A stretch of 64,000 bases of DNA from the NCBI RefSeq assembly GCF_009792295.1, contig NZ_CP039934.1:2376501-2440500 (forward strand), read 5' to 3'. How positions within the stretch are numbered: the first letter of the stretch is position 1; each line of letters begins with the position of its first letter. This DNA comes from Myroides fluvii. GTDB taxonomy: Bacteria > Bacteroidota > Bacteroidia > Flavobacteriales > Flavobacteriaceae. The position numbers and the translations under genes are program-made. This document shows, one piece after another, positions 39,042-48,545 of this stretch. The notes beneath the pieces are model-generated. The model made no database searches and was not told the origin of the DNA. It saw only the letters and a program-made list of their open reading frames with translations.

Positions 39042-39944
39042 TTATGTAGCTTTTTGTTTGCTAAATGCAATCACCAAGGTGACGGAGAGTAGCACGAAGA
39101 ACAAACCGAGTGCAGACATCCAATCGAAGAATTCACCAAAGAATAGGGTACCAACGAGTACCGCTACTACGGGTTCCATTGATCCTAAAATAGAGGTGAT
39201 GGTAGATCCGGCGTGTTTTACAGCCAAGACCAAACACAAATCAGAAATAAAGGTAGCAAAGAATCCCAAGAGAATTAAATTCATCCAGTCTGCTTTGAGT
39301 GTAATGGTGTCAATCCCTGTTGTCAGTAGTGCATAAAACAAAAAGATCAGACATCCCATGACTAGAACATAAAACGTCAGGGAATCAACGTTCATGTTGG
39401 ATACCCTTGATTTGTTTAATCCTACAATATACAATCCATAGGTAAATATCGTCAACGAAGCCAATATCAGTCCTTTAAATAAAGCAGGAGAAGCTTCTCC
39501 ATGCCAACACATCATGCCTACTCCTAAAAGAGAGAGTAGGGATGCAATAAGCAATACGGTTGATTTTTTTTCTTTGAAAAAGGCAATCATGACAATACTT
39601 ACAAAAAGGGGATATAAGAAGTGCACGGTTGTTGCCAACCCACTAGCAATATATTCATAGGAGTCAACGATAAACTTGGCGGTGGCGGCATATAATAGAG
39701 CCAAGAAAATGACGACTGCTAAATCCTGAATAGAAATTTTTAAACTTGTTTTTTTGTAGATACAAACAGCACCCATCGTTGCGGATGAAAACAAAAATCG
39801 ATAAAATAGAATGGTCGGTATGCCGATAGCCGCCACTCCTTCTGGTCGCAAACTCGGTACTAAGAGTGGTAACGAAAACAACGGAACCAATCCAAACGTA
39901 CCAGAGGAAATTAAGGCGAACAAAATTCCTTTCAGGTTTTTCAT
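39042..39944 (-). CDS. EamA-type drug/metabolite transporter
   Basis: 300 residues, ten membrane segments in two halves. Recognisable blocks are LFALISSGTFGLVPLFSLPL, then VHFLYPLFVSIVMIAFFKEK at the end of half one and STITSILGSMEPVVAVLVGT in half two, matching EamA exporters. ATG 39944 is preferred over a start ten residues earlier. It differs clearly from the other EamA gene at 26401 and is not a recent duplicate. Substrate unknown. Confidence 0.9.
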   Translation of the reverse strand: MKNLKGILFALISSGTFGLVPLFSLPLLVPSLRPEGVAAIGIPTILFYRFLFSSATMGAVCIYKKTSLKISIQDLAVVIFLALLYAATAKFIVDSYEYIASGLATTVHFLYPLFVSIVMIAFFKEKKSTVLLIASLLSLLGVGMMCWHGEASPALFKGLILASLTIFTYGLYIVGLNKSRVSNMNVDSLTFYVLVMGCLIFLFYALLTTGIDTITLKADWMNLILLGFFATFISDLCLVLAVKHAGSTITSILGSMEPVVAVLVGTLFFGEFFDWMSALGLFFVLLSVTLVIAFSKQKAT

Positions 39945-40216
39945 TGTAAATAAAATGATAAAAATTCCGCGCAAAGATACAGCTTCTATGTGGGGAGAAT
40001 GGGTTCAATGACATTATTATCAACATCGTAAGGCAAGGCGATGTTGCCTAGTAATGTGAAATGAAATTCAATCAAATAAAAAGCAACTCCCTAATTTAAG
40101 TCTGAATATAGTTCGAATCGGATAATAGAATATCCCTTTAGTTTTCGTATTTTTTTTATAAAAGACGTATTTTTACTGCTTTATCGTCTTTGATTGAGCA
40201 ATAATTCAACGTCAAC
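39945..40216. other. spacer with a small inverted repeat
   Basis: Contains AACATCG/CGATGTT arms (40022-40028 and 40039-40045) around a ten-base loop, without a T tail. Function not evident. Otherwise AT-rich and empty. Confidence 0.35.
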
Positions 40217-40930
40217 ATGAAATCCACTGTTTGTCTTTTTTTCCTTTTTCTTTTTGTAGGGAGCTTTTCTTCTAGTTATGCCCAACGTTTAACGGATTGG
40301 CAAACGGAAAATGTCAAAGGAAAAGTAAAGCAAATCACCAGTATTACGATCCCTGTTGAAGCGGAAAAACAAAAAAAGCAGGTGGTTCATTTTGATGAAT
40401 GCGGATTGTTTACATTGAAAGTAATTTATGCAGGTCCAATTAGCCTGGATGGAAGTAGTGAATTCAATGAGGAGAAGATAGGAGAATTGCAGTATTTTGA
40501 ATACCAAGGACAACAAAGACGCGGTATGAGTTTATTAGCCGATGGAGTAAAAGCTTCGGAATTTGTACAACAGTGGAAGGACGAAACGCATTGTACCTTG
40601 ACCTATACCTATCGAGATACACCAGAAAAATCAGGTACCCTGGAATGGTTGTTTTCCAATCAAGCGAGATTGAAGGAAATTCATTTTATATTGACCCATA
40701 CGCATACTGGTGAAACGTTATTCGAAACAAGCTCCATCCATGAATATGATGCTAAGGGATATGAAATCCAATTGGATCAACGCACTTTGCAACCGTATGG
40801 TGATTCACAAGTTATCAAAATGGTCAATGTGGCTTTTGATGCACAAGGGAATGTGTTACAAAGAGAAGAATATAAGACAAATGGTCAACTGTACGGAAAA
40901 ACGTTTTTTGAGTATGTCTATTATGAATAA
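40217..40930 (+). CDS. secreted protein of unknown function
   Basis: 237 residues with a signal peptide (MKSTVCLFFLFLFVGSFSSS, ending YAQ). The mature part begins TDWQTENVKGKVKQITSITI and has repeated strand-turn-strand segments with Tyr and Gly (GELQYFEYQGQQRRG, TSSIHEYDAKGYEIQLDQRT, NVLQREEYKTNGQLYGKTFF). The pattern resembles the loose repeats of RHS/MORN-like secreted Bacteroidota proteins, but I cannot assign a family. It lies just upstream of the FecI gene; a new promoter lies between them, so they are probably separate. Confidence 0.7.
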   Translation: MKSTVCLFFLFLFVGSFSSSYAQRLTDWQTENVKGKVKQITSITIPVEAEKQKKQVVHFDECGLFTLKVIYAGPISLDGSSEFNEEKIGELQYFEYQGQQRRGMSLLADGVKASEFVQQWKDETHCTLTYTYRDTPEKSGTLEWLFSNQARLKEIHFILTHTHTGETLFETSSIHEYDAKGYEIQLDQRTLQPYGDSQVIKMVNVAFDAQGNVLQREEYKTNGQLYGKTFFEYVYYE

Positions 40931-40992
40931 ATCGGTGCTTAGGAATCACTAAAACTTAACAGTGAATTAAAATCCAAAGCATTCTTTACCCC

Positions 40993-41000
40993 TACATTTG
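40993..41000 (+). promoter_or_regulatory. -7 promoter box TACATTTG of the FecI-SusCD operon
   Basis: Perfect TAnnTTTG match 29 bases before the sigma factor start, consistent with basal transcription by the housekeeping sigma factor. Confidence 0.5.
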
Positions 41001-41029
41001 TTTGAATAAATCTATTAATTCATATACAA

Positions 41030-41572
41030 ATGCTAAGTCATAACCCTGATTTTGATAAAATCTTTCAAAAACACTGGGCTGAATTATACAGTTTTGCCTA
41101 TAATGTAATGCGAGACAAGGCTGTAGCAGAAGATATTGTACAAGAAGTATTTATCGATTTTTGGAATAGACAAGTCTCTGCTGAATTGCCACGGGCCTAT
41201 TTATTTCAAGCCACGAGAAATCAATGTGCCAAAGCCTTGTGTAATCGCCGTTTTGATTCTGTCCAAGTAGAGAAACTAGCCACTTTAATTCCCGATTTAG
41301 AGGATACACAATACGATGAAGTCAAAGCGATTTTACTCGATGAAATTGAAAAAACGGCCCTAGCCATTCTTCCCGATCGCTGCTTGTTGATTTTTAAAAT
41401 GCGCTTTTACGAACAACGCACCTACAAAGACATTGCTCAATGTTTGGGAATCACCGAGAGTACAGTTGAAAATCAAATTACTAAAGCCCTGCGAATGCTG
41501 AAAGAATCGACCCCTTATGTAGCAGATATTTCCGGAGCAATGCTGTTGCTACTTTTGAGTAATGTTACCTAA
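41030..41572 (+). CDS. ECF sigma factor, FecI-like
   Basis: 180 residues. Region 2 is visible as WAELYSFAYNVMRDKAVAED followed by IVQEVFIDFWNRQ, and region 4 as ILPDRCLLIFKMRFYEQRTY followed by KDIAQCLGITESTVENQI, with the short linker between them, the layout of Bacteroidota FecI-type sigma factors. It directs RNA polymerase to its target operon when released by the FecR protein encoded 98 bases downstream. It probably activates the SusCD genes that follow. Confidence 0.95.
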   Translation: MLSHNPDFDKIFQKHWAELYSFAYNVMRDKAVAEDIVQEVFIDFWNRQVSAELPRAYLFQATRNQCAKALCNRRFDSVQVEKLATLIPDLEDTQYDEVKAILLDEIEKTALAILPDRCLLIFKMRFYEQRTYKDIAQCLGITESTVENQITKALRMLKESTPYVADISGAMLLLLLSNVT

Positions 41573-41670
41573 ATGTTGGCTGTTTTAAGGAATGATTAAG
41601 CCTTAATTTTCGCATAGGGGATTGCCTCCTTTTGCTGTACTTCATTATAGTACTAGATCACAAGACTATA

Positions 41671-42603
41671 ATGTATAAGAAATTTAAATCGCTATTGGCC
41701 AAATACAGCAAAGGAACAGCTTCAGTAACAGAACAAGCTGTGGTCAATCAATTTTTCAATACCCTTCAGACGGGGGGAATTACAGCAGAGGAAGTAAAAC
41801 GAGATAAAGCGTTATATCATCGACTGCACCACACCATCTCTTCCAAAACTAAACCCTCTCTTTTTCAATCATATTTGTTGCGTTATACCGCACTTGCTGC
41901 ATGTTTGGCCAGCGTAGGTGTGTTGTATTTTTTTCTAGTTCTTAAAACAGATGCCCGATGGATTACCCAACAAGCTCAAAAAGGAGAACAATTAGTTTTT
42001 CACTTGAGTGATTCAACCTTGGTGTACCTCAGTGGAGGAAGTTCCATACAATATCCCGCTCAATTTGATGAAGATCAACGTATCGTTCACTTACAAGGAG
42101 AAGCTTTTTTTGAAGTGAAGCGAACACACCCTCAACAACCTTTTCGAGTAGAAAGTGAAAATTTACAAGTAAAGGTATTGGGAACAAAGTTCAACGTTAA
42201 CGATGTAAACGGAGAAACTATCAGTGTGAGTGTGCACGAGGGAAAGGTCGAAGTAAGCGATGCTGAGCAATCGAAGCGCGTAATCTTACATGCCAATGAA
42301 AAAGTAGATTTTCAAACCGCAAAACAACAGTTTGTATCCTATGCGATGGAGGAGAAAGACCTAGATCAATGGCATAGAGGTAATCTGAAATTTAGAAAAG
42401 CCACCATTCAAGAAGTAATTCACGTACTCAATAGAAGGTTAAACACAAAAATTAGTTGGCAAGGACAGGAAGTACCAACGTTGACGATTACTGGAGATTT
42501 TAAATACAATACCATAGACGAAATACTAAACAGTTTGAACTTTTTATATGGGATAAACTATGCGAAAAAAGCAGACGGAATCATAGCGATAAGTATGAAA
42601 TAG
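41671..42603 (+). CDS. FecR family anti-sigma factor
   Basis: 310 residues. Cytoplasmic N-terminus (about 1-70, YKKFKSLLAKYSKGTASVTE), one membrane helix (YTALAACLASVGVLYFFLVL), and a periplasmic FecR domain with GEQLVFHLSDSTLVYLSGGS and LQGEAFFEVKRTHPQQPFRV, then the DUF4974 region ending INYAKKADGIIAISMK. It keeps FecI inactive until a signal from the SusC-like receptor arrives. I use ATG 41671, which follows an AT-rich leader; an upstream TTG/GTG reading adds 13 residues. Confidence 0.94.
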   Translation: MYKKFKSLLAKYSKGTASVTEQAVVNQFFNTLQTGGITAEEVKRDKALYHRLHHTISSKTKPSLFQSYLLRYTALAACLASVGVLYFFLVLKTDARWITQQAQKGEQLVFHLSDSTLVYLSGGSSIQYPAQFDEDQRIVHLQGEAFFEVKRTHPQQPFRVESENLQVKVLGTKFNVNDVNGETISVSVHEGKVEVSDAEQSKRVILHANEKVDFQTAKQQFVSYAMEEKDLDQWHRGNLKFRKATIQEVIHVLNRRLNTKISWQGQEVPTLTITGDFKYNTIDEILNSLNFLYGINYAKKADGIIAISMK

Positions 42604-42613
42604 CAAAAAAAAA

Positions 42614-42641
42614 CCTGCTTATAGTTGCAGCTATAAACAGG
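42614..42641 (+). promoter_or_regulatory. hairpin between fecR and the SusC gene
   Basis: CCTG-C-TTATAG/CTATAA-A-CAGG around loop TTGCAG, 10 bases after the FecR stop. No long T run follows, so it is more likely an mRNA stability, attenuation or RNA-processing element than a full terminator. Confidence 0.45.
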
Positions 42642-42697
42642 GGTATTCAATTAATTATCAAAAGAATATTGATTAACTAAAAACCAAAGATAATAAA

Positions 42698-45600
42698 ATG
42701 TATCGAAAAGTATTAAAAAGTAGGAGGAAAACCTACCCAACATGGATGTATGTCATAACGTTGAGCAGTACGTTCAGCCTAGGTGTACACGCACAAAAAG
42801 AAGGGAAGTCTCTTCCGGGCTATGCAGATGGATTGTCTATCGAAGAAGTATTCGAAGACGTTAAAAAGCAGACCAATTACACGGTTGTCGCTTCTGACGA
42901 TGTCTTGAAAACCAACAAGAAGATTGCCATTGCAGTAAAGGACAGAAAAATTACAGATGTACTTGATGAGGTTTCAAGTGAATATGGCTTGACGTATCAA
43001 ATTTCAGGTACGACGATTTCGGTTAAAGAACAACAAAACCATCAACAGATTAAAGGGGTGGTAAAGGATAAAGATGGCTTTACTATTCCTGGTGCTACGG
43101 TTACTATAAAAGGAACAAATAAAGGAGTAGCCACGGATATCAATGGAGCTTTTAGTATTACAGTGAATCTAGGAGTAGATGAGTTAGAATTTTCATTTAT
43201 TGGGTATAAAACACAAGTAGTTAGAGCTACACAAAATTTAAACATTGTTTTACAAGATGATCAAACGAGTTTGGATGAGGTGGTAGTAACAGCATTGGGA
43301 ATTAAGCGTGAGGAGAAACGCTTGGGATATGCACAAGAAACGGTTAATGCGGAAAAGCTATCTACAGCGGTGGCCAATAACTGGTCAAGCGGATTAAAAG
43401 GAAAAGTAGCCGGATTGAATATCGCATCAGGTGGAACAGGCCCGATCAACTCACAACGTATTCAATTGAGGGGAAATACCTCTTTAGATGCCAGTAAAAA
43501 CTACGCGTTGATTGTTATTGATGGAGTGCCGATGGATCAAGAAATTAATTCAAATGGATACAATACAGCTGCTTTTGGCAATGACTCTCCAGTGGATAAT
43601 GGAAATGCTATTTCCGATTTAAATCAAGATGATATTGAAAGTGTAACGGTTCTAAAAGGACCAACAGCCGCTGCTTTATACGGATCCAGAGCGGCGAATG
43701 GAGCCTTGATTATCACGACAAAATCAGGAAAGAAAAACGATAAGTTTGGTATTGCTTATAACAGCTCAGTTGCGTTTGATGTGATTAATAAATGGCCTGA
43801 TTATCAATATGAGTATGGACAAGGATCAGGTGGATATTTTGACAAGAATGGAAATCCATACTATTCTTTTGGCAATTCAGCAGATGGTCCTGATACAGGA
43901 AATCATCCAGAAGCTTGGGGGCCTAAATTCCAAGATCAATATTTTTATCAGTATGATCCAGCTACACAAGGTCAAACCCCTGAACGCACTTTGTGGAGAC
44001 CTTATAAAAATAATAGAAAAGACTTTTTTGAAACAGGAGTAACCGTTAATAATGCCATTGCTTTTCAGGGTGGAAACGACAAAGGCTCTATGCGATTGAA
44101 TATTTCTCACACGGATAATAAGTGGATTGTTCCCAATACAGGGTACAAAAAATACGGTGCCTCATTTAATGGAAATTACCAGATTTCAGATCGAGTTAAA
44201 TTAACCGCAGTGATGAATTACAATAACCGCAAGAGTGATAACTTACCTGTTTTGGGATATAATAATGGATCATTAGCTTATTTTATGATGTTCTTATTGC
44301 CTAACGTGGATGTTAACTGGTATAAACCCATGTGGAAAAATGGAAAAGAGGATAGAGAGCAGTTAAACCCTTTTTCTCCTTGGTCTAGTAATCCATACTT
44401 TATTACAAATGTCGATCAAAATACCTTGGATAGCAGTCAATTTATTGGAAACGCAAAAGCAGATATTAAACTGACGGATAAATTGGACTTTATGGGGCGT
44501 TTAGCCATAAATAACCTGACTCAATTTAGAGAAACGAAACGCGGTTTTTCCAGTAAACGTCATGCCGAAGGATTTTATGCACGCCAAGATATATCAAGTA
44601 GAGAAATAAATGCAGATTTCTTATTGACGTACAAAGATAAAATTTCAGAAGTTTTGGATTATCAAGTGATGGTAGGAGCTAATCACATGTCATATACCCA
44701 TCGAAATTTGCGAACTTCTGTAGATGCTTTAGTTGTTCCAGGGGTGTATAAATTGTCTAATGGTGTAAACAATCCGATTGTCAATACATCCGATGCGTTG
44801 AAAAAAGTAAATAGTACCTATGGAATGATGACCTTTGGTTATAACAACTTCTTATTCTTGGATGTAACTGCAAGAAACGACTGGTCTAGTACATTACCAA
44901 GCGGAAATAATTCTTATTTCTACCCTTCAGTGAGTGCAAGTGCTATTCTGTCGGATATGTTTGCGCTGCCAACAACAATTGATTATTTGAAATACAGAGT
45001 ATCGTTTGCAAAAGTAGGAAGTGACACAGATCCGTATCAAGTTTCCAAATATTATGCACAAAGTAATTTCCCAAGTTCGGCTATTATGCCAAGTACGTTG
45101 TACAATGCAAACTTAAGACCCGAAATTACGTCCAGTTGGGAAACAGGAGTGGAGATGAAAATGCTGCAAAATAGATTGGGATTTGATGTAACTTTCTATA
45201 ATTCAGATACGAAGAATCAAATTTTAGTATTACCCATGGATATAGCAGAAGGGTTTAGTTCTCAAGTGATTAATGCAGGAAAAGTGAGAAACAAAGGAGT
45301 AGAGTTGGTGCTACACGGAACACCGATAAAAAACAGCGATTTCTCGTGGAATGTTTCTGCGAACTGGTCTAAAAATAAAAACGAAGTACTGGAATTAAAA
45401 GACAATTTAGAAGAGCAAGTGTTGGCTACTGTTGTCAATGGACGATTAATTGCAAAGGTAGGGGGAACGACAACAGCTTTATATGGTCGAAAATTCGTCC
45501 GCAATCCAGAAGGCCAAGTTGTTTATAACAATGGAGTTCCAGTATTAGGTGCTGATCCAGAATATATTGGTGATGTAGCCCCAAAATGGAAAGCGGGATT

Positions 45601-46117
45601 AGTCAATAATTTTAAATACAAGAATTGGAATTTTGGTTTTACTCTTGACGGTCAATATGGAGGAAAAATTTACTCGCATACGCACCATAAAGCCACAGAG
45701 GCAGGACAATTAAAACACACACTTAAAGGACGTGACGCTGGAGAACTAATCGGCGAAGGGGTAGTGTTAAATGCTGATGGATCCTATTCTGCTAATACAA
45801 CGCCAATTCGAGTAGATAATTACTACAGAAAATACTATGAATATCAAAACGTAGAATCCAATACGTTCGATGCGTCTTTCTTGAAAATTAGAGAACTTTC
45901 TTTGTCGTATTCTTTTGCGAAAAAACAACTGAAACGCATGGGATTAGAAAGCTTAACGCTAACCGTATATGGACGTGATTTAAAAACGTTTACCGATTTC
46001 CCAATTTATGATCCAGAAGCAGCAACAATGAACGGAAGTGTAATTGTACCCGGAATGGAAACAGGGCAAATGCCTTCAACCGCTTCCTATGGATTTAATT
46101 TAAAAGTAGAATTTTAA
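42698..46117 (+). CDS. SusC/RagA family TonB-linked outer membrane transporter with STN domain
   Basis: 1139 residues. Domains in order: signal segment (about 1-33), STN signalling domain (about 45-108, LSIEEVFEDVKKQTNYTVVA), carboxypeptidase-D-like beta domain (about 112-195, GVVKDKDGFTIPGATVTIKG), TonB plug (about 205-330, with VLKGPTAAALYGSRAANGAL), and a 22-strand barrel ending FNLKVEF. SusC proteins import substrates delivered by their SusD partner. The STN domain contacts FecR, so ligand binding can switch on FecI. Translationally close to the SusD gene (15 bases). Confidence 0.97.
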   Translation: MYRKVLKSRRKTYPTWMYVITLSSTFSLGVHAQKEGKSLPGYADGLSIEEVFEDVKKQTNYTVVASDDVLKTNKKIAIAVKDRKITDVLDEVSSEYGLTYQISGTTISVKEQQNHQQIKGVVKDKDGFTIPGATVTIKGTNKGVATDINGAFSITVNLGVDELEFSFIGYKTQVVRATQNLNIVLQDDQTSLDEVVVTALGIKREEKRLGYAQETVNAEKLSTAVANNWSSGLKGKVAGLNIASGGTGPINSQRIQLRGNTSLDASKNYALIVIDGVPMDQEINSNGYNTAAFGNDSPVDNGNAISDLNQDDIESVTVLKGPTAAALYGSRAANGALIITTKSGKKNDKFGIAYNSSVAFDVINKWPDYQYEYGQGSGGYFDKNGNPYYSFGNSADGPDTGNHPEAWGPKFQDQYFYQYDPATQGQTPERTLWRPYKNNRKDFFETGVTVNNAIAFQGGNDKGSMRLNISHTDNKWIVPNTGYKKYGASFNGNYQISDRVKLTAVMNYNNRKSDNLPVLGYNNGSLAYFMMFLLPNVDVNWYKPMWKNGKEDREQLNPFSPWSSNPYFITNVDQNTLDSSQFIGNAKADIKLTDKLDFMGRLAINNLTQFRETKRGFSSKRHAEGFYARQDISSREINADFLLTYKDKISEVLDYQVMVGANHMSYTHRNLRTSVDALVVPGVYKLSNGVNNPIVNTSDALKKVNSTYGMMTFGYNNFLFLDVTARNDWSSTLPSGNNSYFYPSVSASAILSDMFALPTTIDYLKYRVSFAKVGSDTDPYQVSKYYAQSNFPSSAIMPSTLYNANLRPEITSSWETGVEMKMLQNRLGFDVTFYNSDTKNQILVLPMDIAEGFSSQVINAGKVRNKGVELVLHGTPIKNSDFSWNVSANWSKNKNEVLELKDNLEEQVLATVVNGRLIAKVGGTTTALYGRKFVRNPEGQVVYNNGVPVLGADPEYIGDVAPKWKAGLVNNFKYKNWNFGFTLDGQYGGKIYSHTHHKATEAGQLKHTLKGRDAGELIGEGVVLNADGSYSANTTPIRVDNYYRKYYEYQNVESNTFDASFLKIRELSLSYSFAKKQLKRMGLESLTLTVYGRDLKTFTDFPIYDPEAATMNGSVIVPGMETGQMPSTASYGFNLKVEF

Positions 46118-46132
46118 TACGCATTAACTCAA

Positions 46133-47563
46133 ATGAAAAGAATAATTTACATAGCCGCTTCGGTCTTCTTCTTTCTCTCTTGTACAGAAAACTTTGAAGA
46201 AGTCAATAGCAACCCCAATCTAATTGATCAAATTAGTCCAGGTACCCTTTTAAATGAGGTAATTTATAATATGGCAAACAACAACGTGAGAAATTATTAT
46301 AGTATCACGGCAGAGCTTATGCAAGTAAAATTGCCTTACCCTAGTTTTTATGGAGGGATACATCGGTATGAAATTTTAGATAACACAGGTAATTCTCAAT
46401 GGAATGCCAGTTATAAATGGGCAAAAAATATCCGTGAAATGTTAGCCGTTTCAGAAGCTAACCCTAATGATGCCAATTATAAAGCTATCGGTTTGACTTT
46501 ACGTGCCTGGGTGTATTCCAACCTAACGGATTCATTTGGAGATATTCCCTTCTCTGAAGCATCCAAAGGAGATGAAGGAGGCGTAAAACCAAAATACGAT
46601 ACCCAACAAGAGATTTACATGACGTTGTTGCAAGATCTAGAAGACGCCAATGCACTGTATAATCACGCCAATCCCATGTTATACGGAAAAGAGATTCTAT
46701 TTGATAACAATACTAAAAATTGGCAGCGATTTACCAATTCGCTTCGCTTGCGTCTGTTGTTGAGAATTTCCAATGTGTATCCACAAGCTTTTGGAGAAAT
46801 GGTGACGATGTTAAATCAAGAAGATAAATACCCTATCATTAGTGATTTTACGCAAAGTGCAGCTTTAAAAGTCACGGGAATCACACCAAATTTATCGCCT
46901 TGGTCTAGAGCTTTAGATTTTTCTACCAATCAAGCAGCATCAGCTTTCTTACTTGACCATTTAAATGGTTTGAAAGATCCGCGTATTGCTGTATATGCAA
47001 CAGAAGCAAAAGATTTAGAAGGAAAATCAATGGGATATGTAGGAATTCCTAGTGCTTATGTAGGAGATAATTCTCAATTTAAATTTTCTCCATCTTATAT
47101 GAATAATAAACAAGTAGTGGCTCCCATGAGTATTCCCATCTTGATGCATTCAGAAGTGGAATTTATTAAAGCAGAGTTAGCGCAACGCGGTTTGTATAAT
47201 AGCAGTAATGCAGCACAATATTACAGTAATGGAATAAAAAGTGCTATCCTATTTGTAACAGGAAAAGCGGTTGAACCTACTTACTTAGAACAAGAAAAAG
47301 TAAAATATAACGGCGATTTAGCGCAAATTATGTTGCAAAAATACATCTCGCTCTACTTTACAGATTTTCAACAGTGGTCTGAATATAGACGTACTGGTTT
47401 ACCTGTATTGCCTACAACTTCTTCTATGTTAAATGACGGAAAAATGCCATATCGTTTGTTGTATCATTCAGATCAAAAAGTGTACAATCCGACGAATTAT
47501 TCAGAAGCAAGTCAGCGCATAGGAGGAGATGAAATGAATTCAAAAATTTGGTGGATCAAGTAA
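46133..47563 (+). CDS. SusD/RagB family outer-membrane lipoprotein
   Basis: 476 residues. Lipoprotein signal MKRIIYIAASVFFFLSCTEN with Cys17, followed by NFEEVNSNPN, a common start of SusD-like lipoproteins. Helical body with TPR-like repeats (WNASYKWAKNIREMLAVSEA, AIGLTLRAWVYSNLTDSFGD). It caps the SusC barrel and binds the substrate at the cell surface. Starts 15 bases after the SusC stop, and the phosphoesterase gene begins 4 bases after its own stop. Confidence 0.95.
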   Translation: MKRIIYIAASVFFFLSCTENFEEVNSNPNLIDQISPGTLLNEVIYNMANNNVRNYYSITAELMQVKLPYPSFYGGIHRYEILDNTGNSQWNASYKWAKNIREMLAVSEANPNDANYKAIGLTLRAWVYSNLTDSFGDIPFSEASKGDEGGVKPKYDTQQEIYMTLLQDLEDANALYNHANPMLYGKEILFDNNTKNWQRFTNSLRLRLLLRISNVYPQAFGEMVTMLNQEDKYPIISDFTQSAALKVTGITPNLSPWSRALDFSTNQAASAFLLDHLNGLKDPRIAVYATEAKDLEGKSMGYVGIPSAYVGDNSQFKFSPSYMNNKQVVAPMSIPILMHSEVEFIKAELAQRGLYNSSNAAQYYSNGIKSAILFVTGKAVEPTYLEQEKVKYNGDLAQIMLQKYISLYFTDFQQWSEYRRTGLPVLPTTSSMLNDGKMPYRLLYHSDQKVYNPTNYSEASQRIGGDEMNSKIWWIK

Positions 47564-47567
47564 CGAG

Positions 47568-48542
47568 ATGAAGAGAAGTGAATTTTTGCGAACGGTTGCC
47601 TTAGGGACCTTAGCTACAGCTATTCCTTTTGATATCCAAGCGAAGGAAAGGGCAGAGGAAAATAAAAACAAAATGCTGAGTTTTGGAATTATTACAGATT
47701 TACATCAAGATTTAACCTTTGATGCACCTGAGCGGTTAAGCGCTTTCGTGGATGAAATGAATCGAAAACAAGTCGATTTTATTATTCAACTCGGAGATTT
47801 TTGTGTACCTAAAAAGGAAAATCAAGTCATTTTAGATATATGGAATTCTTTTCAAGGTGATGCTTTTCACGTGATAGGAAATCATGAATTTGACGAGAAT
47901 AAGTCATTGGAGCAAATCATGGATTTCTTTTCTCTTGAAAAGAATTACTACAGTTTTGACTGCAAAGGCTATCACTTTGTCGTATTGGATGGAAATGGAA
48001 AAATACCAGGTAATGATAGTGTACGTTACCCTTCTTATTTTTATAAGGAACAATTGGAGTGGATAGAAAACGATATTAACAGTTCTTCACTACCAACCAT
48101 TGTCTTTATACATCAAGGATTGGATCACAATGGCGTATATAACAGAGAAGCCGTGCGAATTCTATTGGAGAATTGTAATAAAAAAGCAGGTTTCACCAAG
48201 GTGAAAGTTGTTTTTTCAGGACATCATCACATGGATTATACCAATGTCATTAATGGAATTCAGTACGTACAGATAAACAGTGCCGTCTATCGATGGTTGG
48301 GAGAACCCTATAACAATACATCATTCTCCCCTGATGCGTATAAAAAGTATCCGTATTTAAAAAATATGGGATATTACAAAGAACCTTTATGGGCTCATGT
48401 ACAAATAGAGTCGAACGAATTAAAACTAACGGGAAAAGAATCTCCTTGGTATGGGCAGTCTCCTGTTCAATTAGGAGAGCCTATCGTTGCGTGGAATTAT
48501 GTTTCAGCAGCAAAAATATCAGATCGATTAATTAAATTGTAA
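47568..48542 (+). CDS. exported calcineurin-like phosphoesterase
   Basis: 324 residues. N-terminal export signal MKRSEFLRTVALGTLATAIP with a K-R-S-x-F-L start that resembles a Tat signal (one Arg replaced by Lys). The five metallophosphatase blocks are complete: DLHQD, LGDFC, GNHEF, VFIHQGLD and GHHHMDY. It hydrolyses a phosphate ester in the periplasm or at the cell surface. Part of the SusCD operon and only 3 bases from the next phosphoesterase gene, so a substrate with phosphate groups is likely for the whole locus. Confidence 0.9.
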   Translation: MKRSEFLRTVALGTLATAIPFDIQAKERAEENKNKMLSFGIITDLHQDLTFDAPERLSAFVDEMNRKQVDFIIQLGDFCVPKKENQVILDIWNSFQGDAFHVIGNHEFDENKSLEQIMDFFSLEKNYYSFDCKGYHFVVLDGNGKIPGNDSVRYPSYFYKEQLEWIENDINSSSLPTIVFIHQGLDHNGVYNREAVRILLENCNKKAGFTKVKVVFSGHHHMDYTNVINGIQYVQINSAVYRWLGEPYNNTSFSPDAYKKYPYLKNMGYYKEPLWAHVQIESNELKLTGKESPWYGQSPVQLGEPIVAWNYVSAAKISDRLIKL

Positions 48543-48545
48543 AGA

